Origin: Ophiosphaerella korrae
Lineage: Eukaryota > Ascomycota > Dothideomycetes > Pleosporales > Phaeosphaeriaceae
Assembly (NCBI GenBank): GCA_028456385.1
Contig: JALNQF010000044.1
Span: 222,777 to 286,776, forward strand
Length of the DNA stretch: 64,000 nt
Reading direction: 5' to 3'
This document shows positions 45,544 to 56,269 of the stretch, one piece after another. The notes under the pieces were generated by a model. It searched no databases. It worked only from the letters and a program-made list of their open reading frames with translations, and was not told the DNA's origin. Positions within the stretch are counted from its first letter, which is position 1. Each line of letters opens with the position of its first letter. A program made the translations under genes and the position numbers.

Positions 45544-46249
45544 ACGTCGGCAGTTAATGAACAGTGTCGGTGTCGGTAGCGTGGTTCGGCGTGAAATGCA
45601 TTGGGCTCATGGGATCTTTTCTACCTCTACTATACTTCAACCATTCCAAAGGGTGTCCGGGCTAAAAGAGCACATCTCAATATCAGAGTGCTCATGTGTT
45701 CATGGGTCTCTTCGTGGTCGGTCTGCTGTGTCTTCAGGTACTCTTCCGGCTAGAAGAAATATGAAATGAAAATCCCAACGCTGCACGAAAGCATTGTGAT
45801 GGCGTTTTGCTTCATCAATATATCTGGTTTCTTAATCACAGTGCATGACTACCTTTGGTCATCGTGGCGTGCATTCGAGCTCCGCCATGACCTTTACCTT
45901 TTCGGAAAAAAGGACCTTGCTGGTGAGATTGACCAATGGACCTCGGCTATGACGTCTGTACCCCGGATTCCAAACAATCGTCGACATATTTTCATCTAAT
46001 GTCAAGTATATGAGAACTGGAGGACCCTTGTGTTTGAAATAGTTTAACAGTACGAGCCAAGTCTGTTACACTCCGAACTCATTGAGGCTATTTGACCTGG
46101 GGTTTGTTCAACGCGCCCAGCTCAACACGATCCTAAGACGCGCCTGTGATAGCTTTATTCCAAGCCCGGAACGCTTCCGCCCGTACTCCTCCAAGCTTGC
46201 GCTCCCCCTGAACATCACCCTCGTCTTTCTCCACGTCCAAAAGCTCGAC
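45544..46249. other. Intergenic region
   Basis: 706 bp between RPL16 and the acyl-CoA synthetase. A 77-codon frame (45766-45999) has no domain and is not supported. The frame of the synthetase is open upstream to 46082 but has no ATG there. Confidence 0.5.
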
Positions 46250-48079
46250 ATGATCGGTGCAAAGGAACGCCTGAAACAGCTCGCATCGCACTTCACCACC
46301 GCCAACCCCATCCCCGACCCTCCACCCGCCCACCCTAGCGACAGCCATGATTACCACCACCGACATAACTTCCATACCCTTAGCCCAACGTTTTTCCTCT
46401 GGCGCGCGGCCCAAATAGAACCCAAAGCAACTGCAATCTACCATAAGACTGTAAATAACAAGATTCTGCGACGCTCATATGAAGAGACGGCGGATCGCGC
46501 ACGAGGGCTCGCTTACTATCTGCGTAAACATGGATACAAAAGAGTGGGCATATTGGCGACTAATACACCAGCGTTCCTCGAAAGCATATATGGCATTGCA
46601 GCTGCAGGAAGTGTGAATGTTGCGATAAATTACCGGCTGAAGCAGGACGACATCAGCTACATCTTTCAGCATGCCGATGTTGACATGATTATCGCAGATT
46701 TTGAGTTCGTGGGATTGTTGGATGATTACAAGAAGCATAAGCCTAACACCCCGATATTGGTCGATAATGACACAGATGCAACAGAAGGCGAGCTGTCTGG
46801 ACCATTCGACGAGGCCGTGTTGGAGGGGCTGAAGTACGACATTGAGAAAGGCAACAAAGGTTGGGCTGACTTGGAGGCGCAAGCTGGTAACGAAGAAGAT
46901 GTAATTGCACTTGCATACACGTCTGGGACTACTGCACGCCCAAAGGGTGTAGAGTATACGCATCGTGGCTGCTGGCTCGCCGCCATGGGTAATGTAGTTG
47001 AATCCGGTTTGAACTACCACGTTGGTCGTGCCAAGTACCTCTGGACTCTTCCTATGTTCCACGCGATGGGGTGGATGTTCCCCTGGTCTGTGACTGCCGT
47101 TCGAGGCACACACTACTGTCTCCGAAAGATTGACTATCCGGAAATATGGAGACTGCTGAAGGAGGAGGGTATAACGCACTTCAATGCCGCTCCAACGGTC
47201 AATACACTACTTTGTGCAGCGGATGAAGCAGAAAAACTCCCACAGCCAGTCAGGGTCACGGTTGCAGCGAGTCCGCCAAGTGCATGGCTCTTTGAACAAA
47301 TGACGAATCTAAATTTACATCCTGTCCATACGTATGGAATGACAGAGACGTATGGTCCCATCACAAAAGGTTATCACATGCCTGAATGGGACACTATGCC
47401 TGAGAAAGACAAGTACGCGAAGATGGCACGGCAAGGGCATGGCTTTGTTACAAGTCTTCCGGCACGTGTGATCAAGACCGAGCAAGAGGAAGGAGTACTG
47501 ATAGACGTCGAGAGAGAAGGCAAAGAGATTGGAGAGATCGTGTTCGAAGGAAACATATGTGCAAAGGGTTATTATAAGGATGCCGAAGCAACGAGAAAAC
47601 TATGGGCCGGGGGAGTTTTGCATAGTGGAGATCTGGCAGTTTGGCATGCTGATGGTGCAATCCAGATATTGGATCGTGCAAAGGATATCATTATTTCAGG
47701 TAAGCCGCTAATTCCTTTGAACTGACGCTTTCCAAATGCAGCTTGCTGACGCTTAAAAAAAGGAGGCGAGAACATATCCTCTGTTGCTCTTGAAGCAATG
47801 CTCAGCACACACCCTTCTATCCTTGAGGTTGGGGTGTGTGCCGTGGCTGATTCACACTGGGGCGAACGGCCCAAAGCTTTCGTGACTACCAAGGATGGTA
47901 CAAATAGTGAAACTCTCGGCCAGGAGGTTATCCAATGGGCGAAGGAAAATAGTAACATCAGTCGCTTTATGGTACCTAGGGAGGTCGAAGTTGTAAAGGA
48001 GTTACCAAAGACAAGCACGGGCAAGATCAAGAAGAATGTGCTAAGGGAGTGGGCGCGTGGCAATCGAGATGCCAAGTGA
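46250..48079 (+). CDS. Acyl-CoA synthetase (AMP-binding superfamily)
   Basis: Exons 46250-47699 and 47763-48079 (63-bp intron ending in an A-rich AAG); 588 residues. ANL-family motifs in order: P-loop AYTSGTTARPKGVEYTH, LPMFHAMGWMFPW, HTYGMTETYGP, the core motif [32 protein letters not shown] (split by the intron) and the catalytic Lys region LPKTSTGKIKKNVLRE. It resembles the fungal and plant group of short/medium-chain acyl-activating enzymes. Substrate is unknown. No peroxisomal SKL-like end is present (ends NRDAK). Confidence 0.9.
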
Positions 48080-49279
48080 GAAATGAGCCGATGAATATCG
48101 AGCATCTTGATTCTTTTGACCTGTATGAAGTACTCATTGTTCGAAGTGTGTAGGAACATTCTAATGTCAAAGAAGCAATGTGTCCTTGGTTACATGGCGT
48201 ACGATGTTGCAACCTTGGCTACGCGTTCTAGACCTCAACATCGTTCAACATCAAATGCATTCACATCACTAGCAGGCTACACTCAAAACTATCCCAAAGT
48301 CAATGTCCACGCTACAGAAAACAGGGTGAAGCAATATGCGGCTGTGAGAAGCATCCGTTCCCTAATGTCACAGTCCCCTGTGGTACGCAAATCAACCCTC
48401 TTCTCCAACACTAGAATACGTGCACGTCCATGGGATATCTTTGGATAACAGCTCATGGGGGGAAAATCGTGCCTACATCCCTCGGAGCTGCGGTAGGTAC
48501 AGTTTCAAACGGTTCGCCTAAGGAACTAAGCAGGTATTATCTATGACAAGGTACTTTTGAGTTTCCAGGTTTGTCGTTTCCAGCAATGTCATGATTCGCC
48601 TCTGCAACAACGTTCGTGCTAACGGCTAGATTTTTTCCGTGCAGGCAATAACGCCATTTTTAACATTCCGCACGGAGCATTTGTCACGGGTTGTTTTGCA
48701 CCTTGGCAAACGCACGACCGTTGCGCAGGTTCCGTGGTCCAATTCCAAGATTTTTGTCATTACTGGTCAGTTTGTTCCACGAAAAAAAAAAAAAAATTTC
48801 CTGCGAAAGGTCAACTGATGTATGCTCTGTACTATCTCTAATTGCCTCGTGGACCACTTTTGGTGCTCTTGTTGGTATTCTTGTCGTTTAGTTTTGGGAC
48901 GTGTTGAAACGCGGAGGGCCATGCAACCACTTCGCGACAGATTAAGCAACACCATGTTTGAGAACAGCCATCCTTGGCACAAAACGCCGTCCGACACATC
49001 TACAGTTGGACTCGTTGTTGCACAATGCTTCGCTCGTCATCGTAGGCTTGTTACTGGCTAGCGACAAGCATCTCTCAGAAAAGCAAAGCCTTCATACCAA
49101 GCCTCATAGCTTGGTATTCTTGGCTATGATAGGGTATATCATCACTGTCGCGTTTCTCACTAACAGACACAATTCAACCTTTGTGATCAATTCAAAGACA
49201 TTCATTACATTCTAATTGCTGCCGGACAGCCTTATAATTACCTAATCACTTTTTTTTTTCAGTTCACTTTTATTTCAAA
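48080..49279. other. Intergenic region
   Basis: 1.2 kb with an A-run at 48782-48795 and a T-run at 49250-49259, directly upstream of the next gene. No gene seen. Confidence 0.5.
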
Positions 49280-50764
49280 ATGAAAGTCTCAAACAGTGTT
49301 GCACTTGCCTTTTTGGCACTCTCCAATGTAGAGGCTATCGCAGTTCCTTCTCGGGCTACATGGTCGGTAAGTTTACCCTACATTACAATCAAACTCGAAA
49401 GAATTCTTTGCCTCATTGTTTGACAATAATTATATTCTTCTCAGCTGACACTTAATTAGAAAGCTCTTAATACTCGATCCTATCGTCTTCATCACGTGAG
49501 GCGGCAGATTGAGGTTGGCCAACAGCAAAAAGAGGGTCAGCAGCAAGAGCAGAAGGCAGGAGAACAACAGAAACAACAAGGTGGCGGCCTTACCATCGGA
49601 GGATTGACTCTTGGTGGAGCTGGCGGGGGCATAGGTGGTGCCGGACTACAGCTTGGTGGAAATCAGCAGGGTAAGGGAGAACAACAGCAAGCTGGTGAAG
49701 CAAAGGCCGGCGAGGCCAAGGCTGGCGAGGCCAAGGCCGGTGAGGCCAAAGCTGGCGAGGCCAAGGCCGGTGAGGCCAAAGCTGGTGAAGCAAAGGCTGG
49801 TGAGCAGCAACAACAAGCAGCTGCAGAAAAGCAGAAGGAGCAACAAGCAGCCGCTGAGAAACAGAAAGAGCAACAACAAAAGGCAGGCGAGGCGAAAGCC
49901 GGCGAAGCAAAGGGAAACGCCACTGAAGCAGCAGGAGGAAAAGCAGCCGGACAGAAAGGAAATGCTACTGAAGCCGCTGGAGCTGTAAATGCTCAAACAC
50001 TTCTAGCAGAAGCACAGAAGCTCATTGCTGAGGCACAGAAGCTCCAGGAGGCTGCAAAGACACTGGAAGCACAAAAGCCAGCAGCGGAGGCAGGAAAACC
50101 AGCAGCGGAGGCAGGGAAGCCAGCGGCGGAGGCAGGAAAACCAGCAGCGGAGGCAGGAAAACCAGCAGCGGAGGCAGGGAAGCCAGCGGCGGAGGCAGGA
50201 AAACCAGCAGCGGAGGCAGGAAAACCAGCAGCGGAGGCAGGAAAACCAGCAGCGGAGGCAGGAAAGCCTGCGGCGGAAGCTGGGAAGCCGAACGCAGAGA
50301 AGCCCGCCGCTGAAGGTCAGAAGCCTGCTGCTGAAGCTGGAAAGCCCGCAGCTGGAGCAAAGGGACCCGCTGCTGAAGCACAAAAGCCTGCAGCTGAGAC
50401 TGAGAAGCCCGCAGCCGAGAAGCCCGCAGCCGAAGCTGCAACACCTGCCGCTGGTGCAGGAACTGAGAACCAGCCAGGTCGTGCAGAGGGTGAAGCCGCA
50501 AAGGAGGAAGCTTTGAAGGAAGCGCAGCAACAAGGAAAGGGCGAAGCGGCCAAACAAGAGAAAACGAATGGCGTAAAAGCTACTGAAGAGTCTGAGCGCT
50601 TCTCTAACGAGAGCGGAGTCACTCTCAACGAAGCCGGTGGTGCAGCGAATCTGGGTGGCAACCTGGGTATCACCCAAGGTACAGATGGCAGCAAGTCTGT
50701 TGGCGGTGAGAACGGTATCAATATCGCGGCTAATGGTCAGGCTACAGCGGCCGGGAACGAGTAA
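49280..50764 (+). CDS. Secreted Ala/Lys/Glu/Pro repeat protein
   Basis: Exons 49280-49366 and 49460-50764; 463 residues. Signal peptide MKVSNSVALAFLALSNVEAIA, then a dibasic site (HHVRR/QIEVG) that could be cut by a Kex2-type protease. Next come Gln-rich sequence, a Gly-rich hydrophobic patch (GGLTIGGLTLGGAGGGIGG), KAGEA repeats, a Gln/Ala helix region, about eleven KPAAEAG repeats and a Gly/Asn-rich tail. No cysteines are seen in the mature part. The earlier acceptor at 49444 would give an immediate stop, so the TAG at 49459 was chosen. The function is unknown; a cell-wall or extracellular matrix role is plausible. The codon pattern of the repeats is nearly uniform, indicating recent expansion. 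Confidence 0.85.
49690..49803 (+). repeat. 15-bp coding repeat (Lys-Ala-Gly-Glu-Ala)
   Basis: About seven tandem copies of a 15-base unit like aaggccggcgaggcc, with third-position variation. Encodes (KAGEA)n in the secreted repeat protein. Confidence 0.93.
50080..50290 (+). repeat. 21-bp coding repeat (Lys-Pro-Ala-Ala-Glu-Ala-Gly)
   Basis: About ten tandem copies of a 21-base unit (aaaccagcagcggaggcagg with few variants such as aagccagcggcggaggcagg). A higher-order pattern of unit pairs is visible. The near identity implies recent amplification and likely length polymorphism. Confidence 0.95.
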
Positions 50765-51427
50765 ATCTTCCTAGCGCAAGGTTTTTTCTTTCGCCACCCC
50801 TCAAAATTCATGTATTTTTTTCTTTGAAGTCAGCTCAGATGCAGTCCTTTCCCCCCGGTTTTTCTTGTAAATGCTGTCCATATAGCGCCCAAAAGGAGGC
50901 CTTGATATGCTCCCACCTTCATTTCGCATGCAATCAAGCTTTTCAATTATTGCATAATTAGATATAGAGTCTTGCATCTCCCAATGATTACTGCGATTAC
51001 AAGCACAATGAAGTAGAGTAAATATCATCAAACGAAAATTGAATGGATATATGAGTACAAAGTTTTTCAATGAGATTCAAGACATTGATAAGATCCGACG
51101 TCCTGAAGCTCACCACGTTTCATCACACAAGTCGTTTGTGTCCTTCGTTCTTTTAACGGTCTTGACTTAATGTTTTCGACCCTATCCAAACATGTTCGAC
51201 ATATCAATTCCACACAATAATGCCAGTGATTCGTCACGATTGGATGACCAATCTTCGCAAAGTGTTCCTACTAAAGCTACGCGATTAGCCTGAAGATTGC
51301 TCACCTCTGAATCGCCAAACTATGAGTTCTTTGGAATGCACTCGCGGCTGACGTTTGCAAAGGCAGCTATTGCTTTGTCTCTCTTTACTCATTTTACTTT
51401 TTTTTTTCTATTTGTACTAAACTCTGC
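50765..51427. other. Convergent 3' flanks
   Basis: 663 bp of AT-leaning sequence between two convergent stops; no gene supported. Contains a T-run near 51399-51408. Confidence 0.5.
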
Positions 51428-52006
51428 TTACTCTCCAAAATGGCTCTCCACATGATATTCAACGGCCCTCTCATCTCCTTCAAACTCTCCGCATACAGGA
51501 CACGTGACCGTTTTACTCGTACCGCCCACTCTCTCTCGTTTACTCTTCTCAAACTCCTTATCCGCCTCTTCGAGCGCGGAGAATAGACCACTATTACCAC
51601 CATTACGTTTCGTTCCCGCATTCTCATCGTACAAATACTCGTCTTCGTCTCTGATATCTTTTTCTATCCGTCCGCCCTGTCCGTTTCTCCCTAACCCTAC
51701 TGTTGGCCCTCCAACAAGCCTCTCCCCGCTCTCGCCTTCACTCTCTGAAATAAGCTTTTGTACACGCCCTACACGCCCATCTCGCAGGCGCACTTTTACG
51801 CCACGCGGATGCGAGCCGCGCGTTAACACGTCGGCGATTATGCCGTGGACTTGGTGACCTGACTGTTGGTCTTGTTTCAATATGATAGAGACGGAGGTTC
51901 CTGGATGGAGGCAAGTGTGGGGTGGGACGGATGGATGATTTGAACCGCCGGGGCGAGGCGAACTAGAATGGGAGTTTGGTTGGCGATTGCGACGATTGGA
52001 ATTCAT
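51428..52006 (-). CDS. YwbE-domain protein with C-terminal UBZ-like zinc finger
   Basis: Single exon, 192 residues. The segment HPGTSVSIILKQDQQSGHQVHGIIADVLTRGSHPRGVKVRLRDGRVGRV matches the YwbE/DUF2196 domain also found in bacteria. The acidic middle part is variable. The end CPVCGEFEGDERAVEYHVESHFGE has the C-x2-C...H-x3-H spacing of a Rad18/UBZ4-type finger that binds ubiquitin. The combination is typical of fungal members. Function is unknown; a link to ubiquitin is inferred from the finger only. Confidence 0.8.
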   Translation of the reverse strand: MNSNRRNRQPNSHSSSPRPGGSNHPSVPPHTCLHPGTSVSIILKQDQQSGHQVHGIIADVLTRGSHPRGVKVRLRDGRVGRVQKLISESEGESGERLVGGPTVGLGRNGQGGRIEKDIRDEDEYLYDENAGTKRNGGNSGLFSALEEADKEFEKSKRERVGGTSKTVTCPVCGEFEGDERAVEYHVESHFGE

Positions 52007-52501
52007 GGTTTGTTCTAGATATTGGATGAATGTTATCCCACCTAGATGGTTTGCTGTAGATTTTGAAGGTTCACAGCTAAATAGCTGTCGTAAATTGATT
52101 TGCTTTATATAGTTTGATGACCGCCAAGGTTATGTTTTTTGTGGAATGGTAGGCTGTCGATTGAGTTTGTTCATATTTTAGTGGGGTTATGAGCCGAATT
52201 CAAGCCCCACTCTTTGTAATGTTCTTTGTCACCAATCACAGCCTGCCAGAGCATCGTTGACAGTATTATACCTATTCGAAAATGGGATTCGTATTAAATA
52301 GTTCTGTATCATCCATAATCAAATGAAAGTCGACTATGCCAATATTTGGTTGACTTGGTTGACTTAGCTTCCTATATTTAGATTCCAATGATACCTAGAT
52401 TTTTGCAGCATGTGGATACCTGGAGGCACATATCAAAACCAAGCCCCTTCACCTTGCGATAAAAAGTTATGTGTTTCGGTCCGAAAGTTCAGGAAAGGTA
52501 T
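52007..52501. other. Intergenic region
   Basis: 495 bp, AT-rich, between the YwbE-type gene and the broken regulator. A short direct duplication (ttggttgacttggttgactt) lies near 52348-52367. No gene seen. Confidence 0.55.
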
Positions 52502-54240
52502 TCACCATTTGACAAACCCTTCTGTCCACTTCAGCCCTCTATCAGACCCTCCAGTCCTCTGTACACACTGTATTTGAAGCACTCGATCGGGTGGGCGGTG
52601 GCTTTTCGCTGTTATGATTGCTCTAGCTGACTCTGGGGCGGTCTGATTCACCATTCCCGCTTCTTCCAGTTCCATGATGAATCGGCCTATTGCCACTATC
52701 AGCAGAGGATCCCACCAGCACTCCACATGCCAAGATTCTAAGAGGGCGATAGTTCTACGACGAGGTAGGGGATCTCTGCATCGCAGCAGCACGATGAGCA
52801 AGGGCGCGATAAGACCAAGATCTAAAAGAAAAAGACCAATCTAGTAGTTAGGATCTGCAGTACTTGAACGCCTAATCTTGGCAACGCCTTCTGCGTATCG
52901 TACTATGTCTTTGAAATCTTCATGGAACTGGTCGTACAATATTTCCCGTGTGAAAGCTACTCCCGCGACGGTGATCTTTGCAACCAGTGCTTGTATTTGA
53001 AGCATGGTGGCAATTACGTATTCTCGAAGAGTACAACTACCAGCTGTGCGCCGGATCTTCGAAAAATAGGGCTGGAAGGCTTGGAGCCAATGGTTTATTT
53101 CTCCTGACACTTGCCGTTGTCCACTTCGGACCACCTCGTCGACCTTGAATGAAGTGGTTTGAATGGTGTCGCCAACCGTAATTAGGATACTCCCAGGTAG
53201 CTGGGCCTCTAACTTCCGAACCAACTTCTCCGGTTCAGTCCGGCGCCACGTACTAGCCATGAAATGAAAACTTCTCTGTAGGGTCAGAGTTCAATAGTTC
53301 TTGGCTACAGCAAGGCTGTCAAACCCAGATGGAATGGCTGCCAGCATCGATGAATCTTCATCCATTAACTCTTGATGTAGTTGGACGCTGCGATTATCAC
53401 TAACAGCAGATATCTGGATATCGAGATTTTTAAAAGCCTCCACGATCTCGTCTTCAACATTATTGTTGGTTGAAGACAGGACAACGTCTGTTCAACTTTT
53501 TCCACGATCTTTATGTTGCTTAGTCCATGTTTGGCATGGGAGAGTGCCTGGTATCGGTTCCCGGTGTGACTTTCCAAGCAAATGATAAGTAGGCATGCGA
53601 TCAGCACATGTCGTGGTCCATGGTTAGCATTAATTTTAACGCTTTTCCATAACCCAGATAGGAAAGCTCGGGATGCAATTTTGCCATGGATTGTGAAGGA
53701 TTTACGGACTTGCCGGGATCTCTTCCCGAGGCTGACCAAGTATCCAAGGACTTATGAAGGGCACCGATGGCGACAACAGCGTGGCATATGAAAGTTCCAT
53801 GATGACTCCCTTGAAGTACAAGTCGATTCCAGAGCGCCCAGTCCCATGCGCTCTGAAAACCAACTGTTGTCTCTTGGTGGAAGTAGCGCAGATAACCATT
53901 TTCAACCTCGGTTTCACCAGGAAGAATTGCAGAAGGCTATGTTGTTGATAGATGTGTAGCAAGTTTGTAGTTCGGCTGTTTTGGTAGGATAATGGCCGGG
54001 GTAGAGGACTTTTATTGTGCGTGGTGGATGATGTTGATGCGTCCTTCGATGGTGGCGTCTTGGTGTCTTGTTTCCAACATCGGAGACAAATTGGGCGTCA
54101 CTCATCGCATTTTACACGCCAGCGCCTAAGAAAAGGTAGTTAAATTCGATTGTTGGCTTTACATTTCAGCACCATTCTTACTTGCATGTTCAGCAGCCAG
54201 CGCGGGACCGGCCGTTGGACGCGCGCTGTTGTCCTGGCTG
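52502..54240 (-). pseudogene. Broken Zn2Cys6 transcription factor
   Basis: Reading the reverse strand, the remains of a full fungal regulator are visible: a zinc cluster split by an intron (GC-stop-TC, then KRWRVKCDE-stop-RPICLRC), a middle region (TTVGFQSAWDWALWNRLVLQGSHHG; LIACLLIICLESHTGN; LHQELMDEDSSMLAAIPSGFDSLA) and a typical C-terminus (LLIVLLRCRDPLPRRRTIALLESW; RVLQIQCVQ). At least four in-frame stops interrupt it, at 54190-54192, 54098-54100, 53291-53293 and 52841-52843. Frame changes occur near 53610-53630 and 53470-53490. The third stop sits where relatives have Trp. The upstream end is uncertain. No splice pattern removes all these lesions, so loss of function is the simplest reading. 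Confidence 0.82.
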
Positions 54241-54558
54241 CTTCTCCATCGGCGCGTCTCCACTATGGTGACGTTATCTATGGTTGCGAAATGGCAAGAA
54301 ATAGGCCCCCCGCTCGTGAAGAGCAACCACCAGATTCTCGTACCACACAACCTCGTGAAGAACACCCAATCACAGCCTTGCAGTCATGTGCGATCTATCT
54401 CCAACCAAGAGTCTGGGTAGATAGCAGTAACAGTCACCCCATGTGATAATAGCACGGATCCCTCGGCGCCCTAGTAATGCTCGCATGGGCAAATACATAA
54501 ATATACCAGGGCGTTGCATTCTGAGAATATCTCAGAGAACCAGAGCACCACGGGAATC

Positions 54559-56269
54559 ATGGAACTATCGATTTTTCTCTCCCTTTTCTGCGCCTGGCTA
54601 ATTTTCTCTCTTTACGTCATATATCACCAGTTACCCTTGAGCCCAGCCTCTCGTTTTCCCGGCCCTAAACTCGCCGCGGCGACATTCTGGTGTGAGTTCT
54701 ACTATGACATCATCCTTGGCGGAAAGTATATTTGGAAGATAAAAGAACTACACGAGCAGTACGGTCCGATTGTTCGCATTAATCCTGAAGAACTTCATGT
54801 CTTAGACCCAGAATTCTGGGATGTTATGTACACGGCTAGTACGACCAACAACCGCCGTGAGAAATGGAGCTAGCAAACATGGGGAACAGGACTTCCGGCC
54901 TCGATATTCGGAACAGCGGAGCACGCCCTGCATCGCCATCGTAGAGCAGCTTTGAATAATTTCTTCTCTATGCAAAACGTTCGAAAACTGTTACCAGTTG
55001 TTCAAGAGCGTGTCGAGGCGTTGGTTCAAAGGCTCCAAGTCTTAGGACAAGAAGGAGAGACTGTAGCCCTGGAATATGCCTTTTCAGCTTTCACAAATGG
55101 TATGGGTTCTTTGGCAGATTTTTCTGAGGAGTTGAAGCTGATCGAATACACTCAGATGTTGTTATGCAGAACTGCTTTAGTCGTATGGACAAGTAGGTCC
55201 AATGAAAATTTATTGAACTTTCATAGCCATGTAAGCTAATTTATTCTCAGTCATATCGAAGTTCCCAACTTCGATCCAACCTTTCACAAAGTCTCATTTG
55301 CGTCTGGAAAGGTGATCGCTCTGATGAGGCACATGGGCTGGCTCCTTTCCTTGATGCGCGCACTGCCTGAATCCATTGCGGTGAAAATGGGTCAAGAAGT
55401 ATCTTCATCTGTTCGCTTAAAAAGGGTGCGTTAATCTTCAAACTCTGATAGCCCAGAGCTGGCGGTAACTGAAGCCTCAAATATAGGATCGAATGAACCA
55501 GATTGACGCCATTCGTAGGATGAAAAATCCTGACAAGCAAGATGTGAACTCCAAGAATATTTTTCACTCTCTTCTCCAGAGTTATCTACTTGAGAAAGAA
55601 AAAGAGACGGGGCGACTCGCGGAAAAAGCAGTTTTGCTTGTTGGTGCTGGAACGCACACCACTTCCTGGTGTCTCACGGTTATTGCGTTCCACCTACTTC
55701 ACAATCCAAGTTTGCTACGAAAACTAAAGCAAGAGCTTAAGTCTGTTAAAGACATTTCAGATTACTCCGAGTTGGAAAAACTTCCCTACCTGACAGGTGT
55801 TTTAAAAGAAGGTTTGCGCTTGGGATACGGCTTAAGTGTGCGAAGTGCACGTATCGCACCGGACACTTCATTGAAATGTGGTGACCAAATAATTCCAGCT
55901 GGCATACCTGTCAGTATGACTGTGCCCTTGACGCATCACGTTGAAGCCTTGTTCGAGAACTCGCATGCTTTCGACCCTGATCGTTGGATAGGAGAAGGTA
56001 GCAGCCGTCTAGACAAGTACCTCGTCTCTTTCTCAAAAGGATTCAAGGGTTGTTTGGGTATCAACCTTACGTGGGCTGAGCTATATCTGTGCACCGCAGG
56101 TATATTTAGCAAGTTTGGGTCTCGCGACGTCAGGGCCGCAAGCGATTTGGGTTTTTTGGAGCTTTATGAAACGAATGAAGGCGATGTGAGAATCGAGAGC
56201 GATATGTTTCTCCCCTTAGCAAAGGAAGGATCCAAGGGAGTCAGAGCTAAAGTACACGTATCCACTTGA
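54559..56269 (+). pseudogene. Cytochrome P450 with one in-frame stop
   Basis: Exons 54559-55099, 55156-55192, 55251-55425, 55487-56269 join in one frame of 512 codons including the stop. An N-terminal membrane anchor (MELSIFLSLFCAWLIFSLYV) is followed by RFPGPKLAAAT and YGPIVRINPEELHVLDPEFWDVMY. Later come an I-helix (VGAGTHTTSW), a K-helix ExxR (EGLRLGYG), FDPDRW and the heme loop FSKGFKGCLG with Cys ligand; Lys replaces the usual Arg. A TAG at 54871-54873 interrupts it within the conserved block just before QTWGTGLP, with the frame continuing unchanged. It is the only lesion, so recent inactivation, a sequence error or readthrough are all possible. It would be a microsomal monooxygenase; its neighbour on the other strand is a broken regulator. 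Confidence 0.75.

Noticed and set aside
45766..45999. 77-codon frame downstream of RPL16
   Set aside because: No domain and no good start context; likely untranslated or intergenic.
50003..50677. Minus-strand Leu/Cys-rich frame across the KPAAEAG repeats
   Set aside because: It is antisense of the repeat array; the plus strand has a signal peptide, an intron and a uniform repeat frame.
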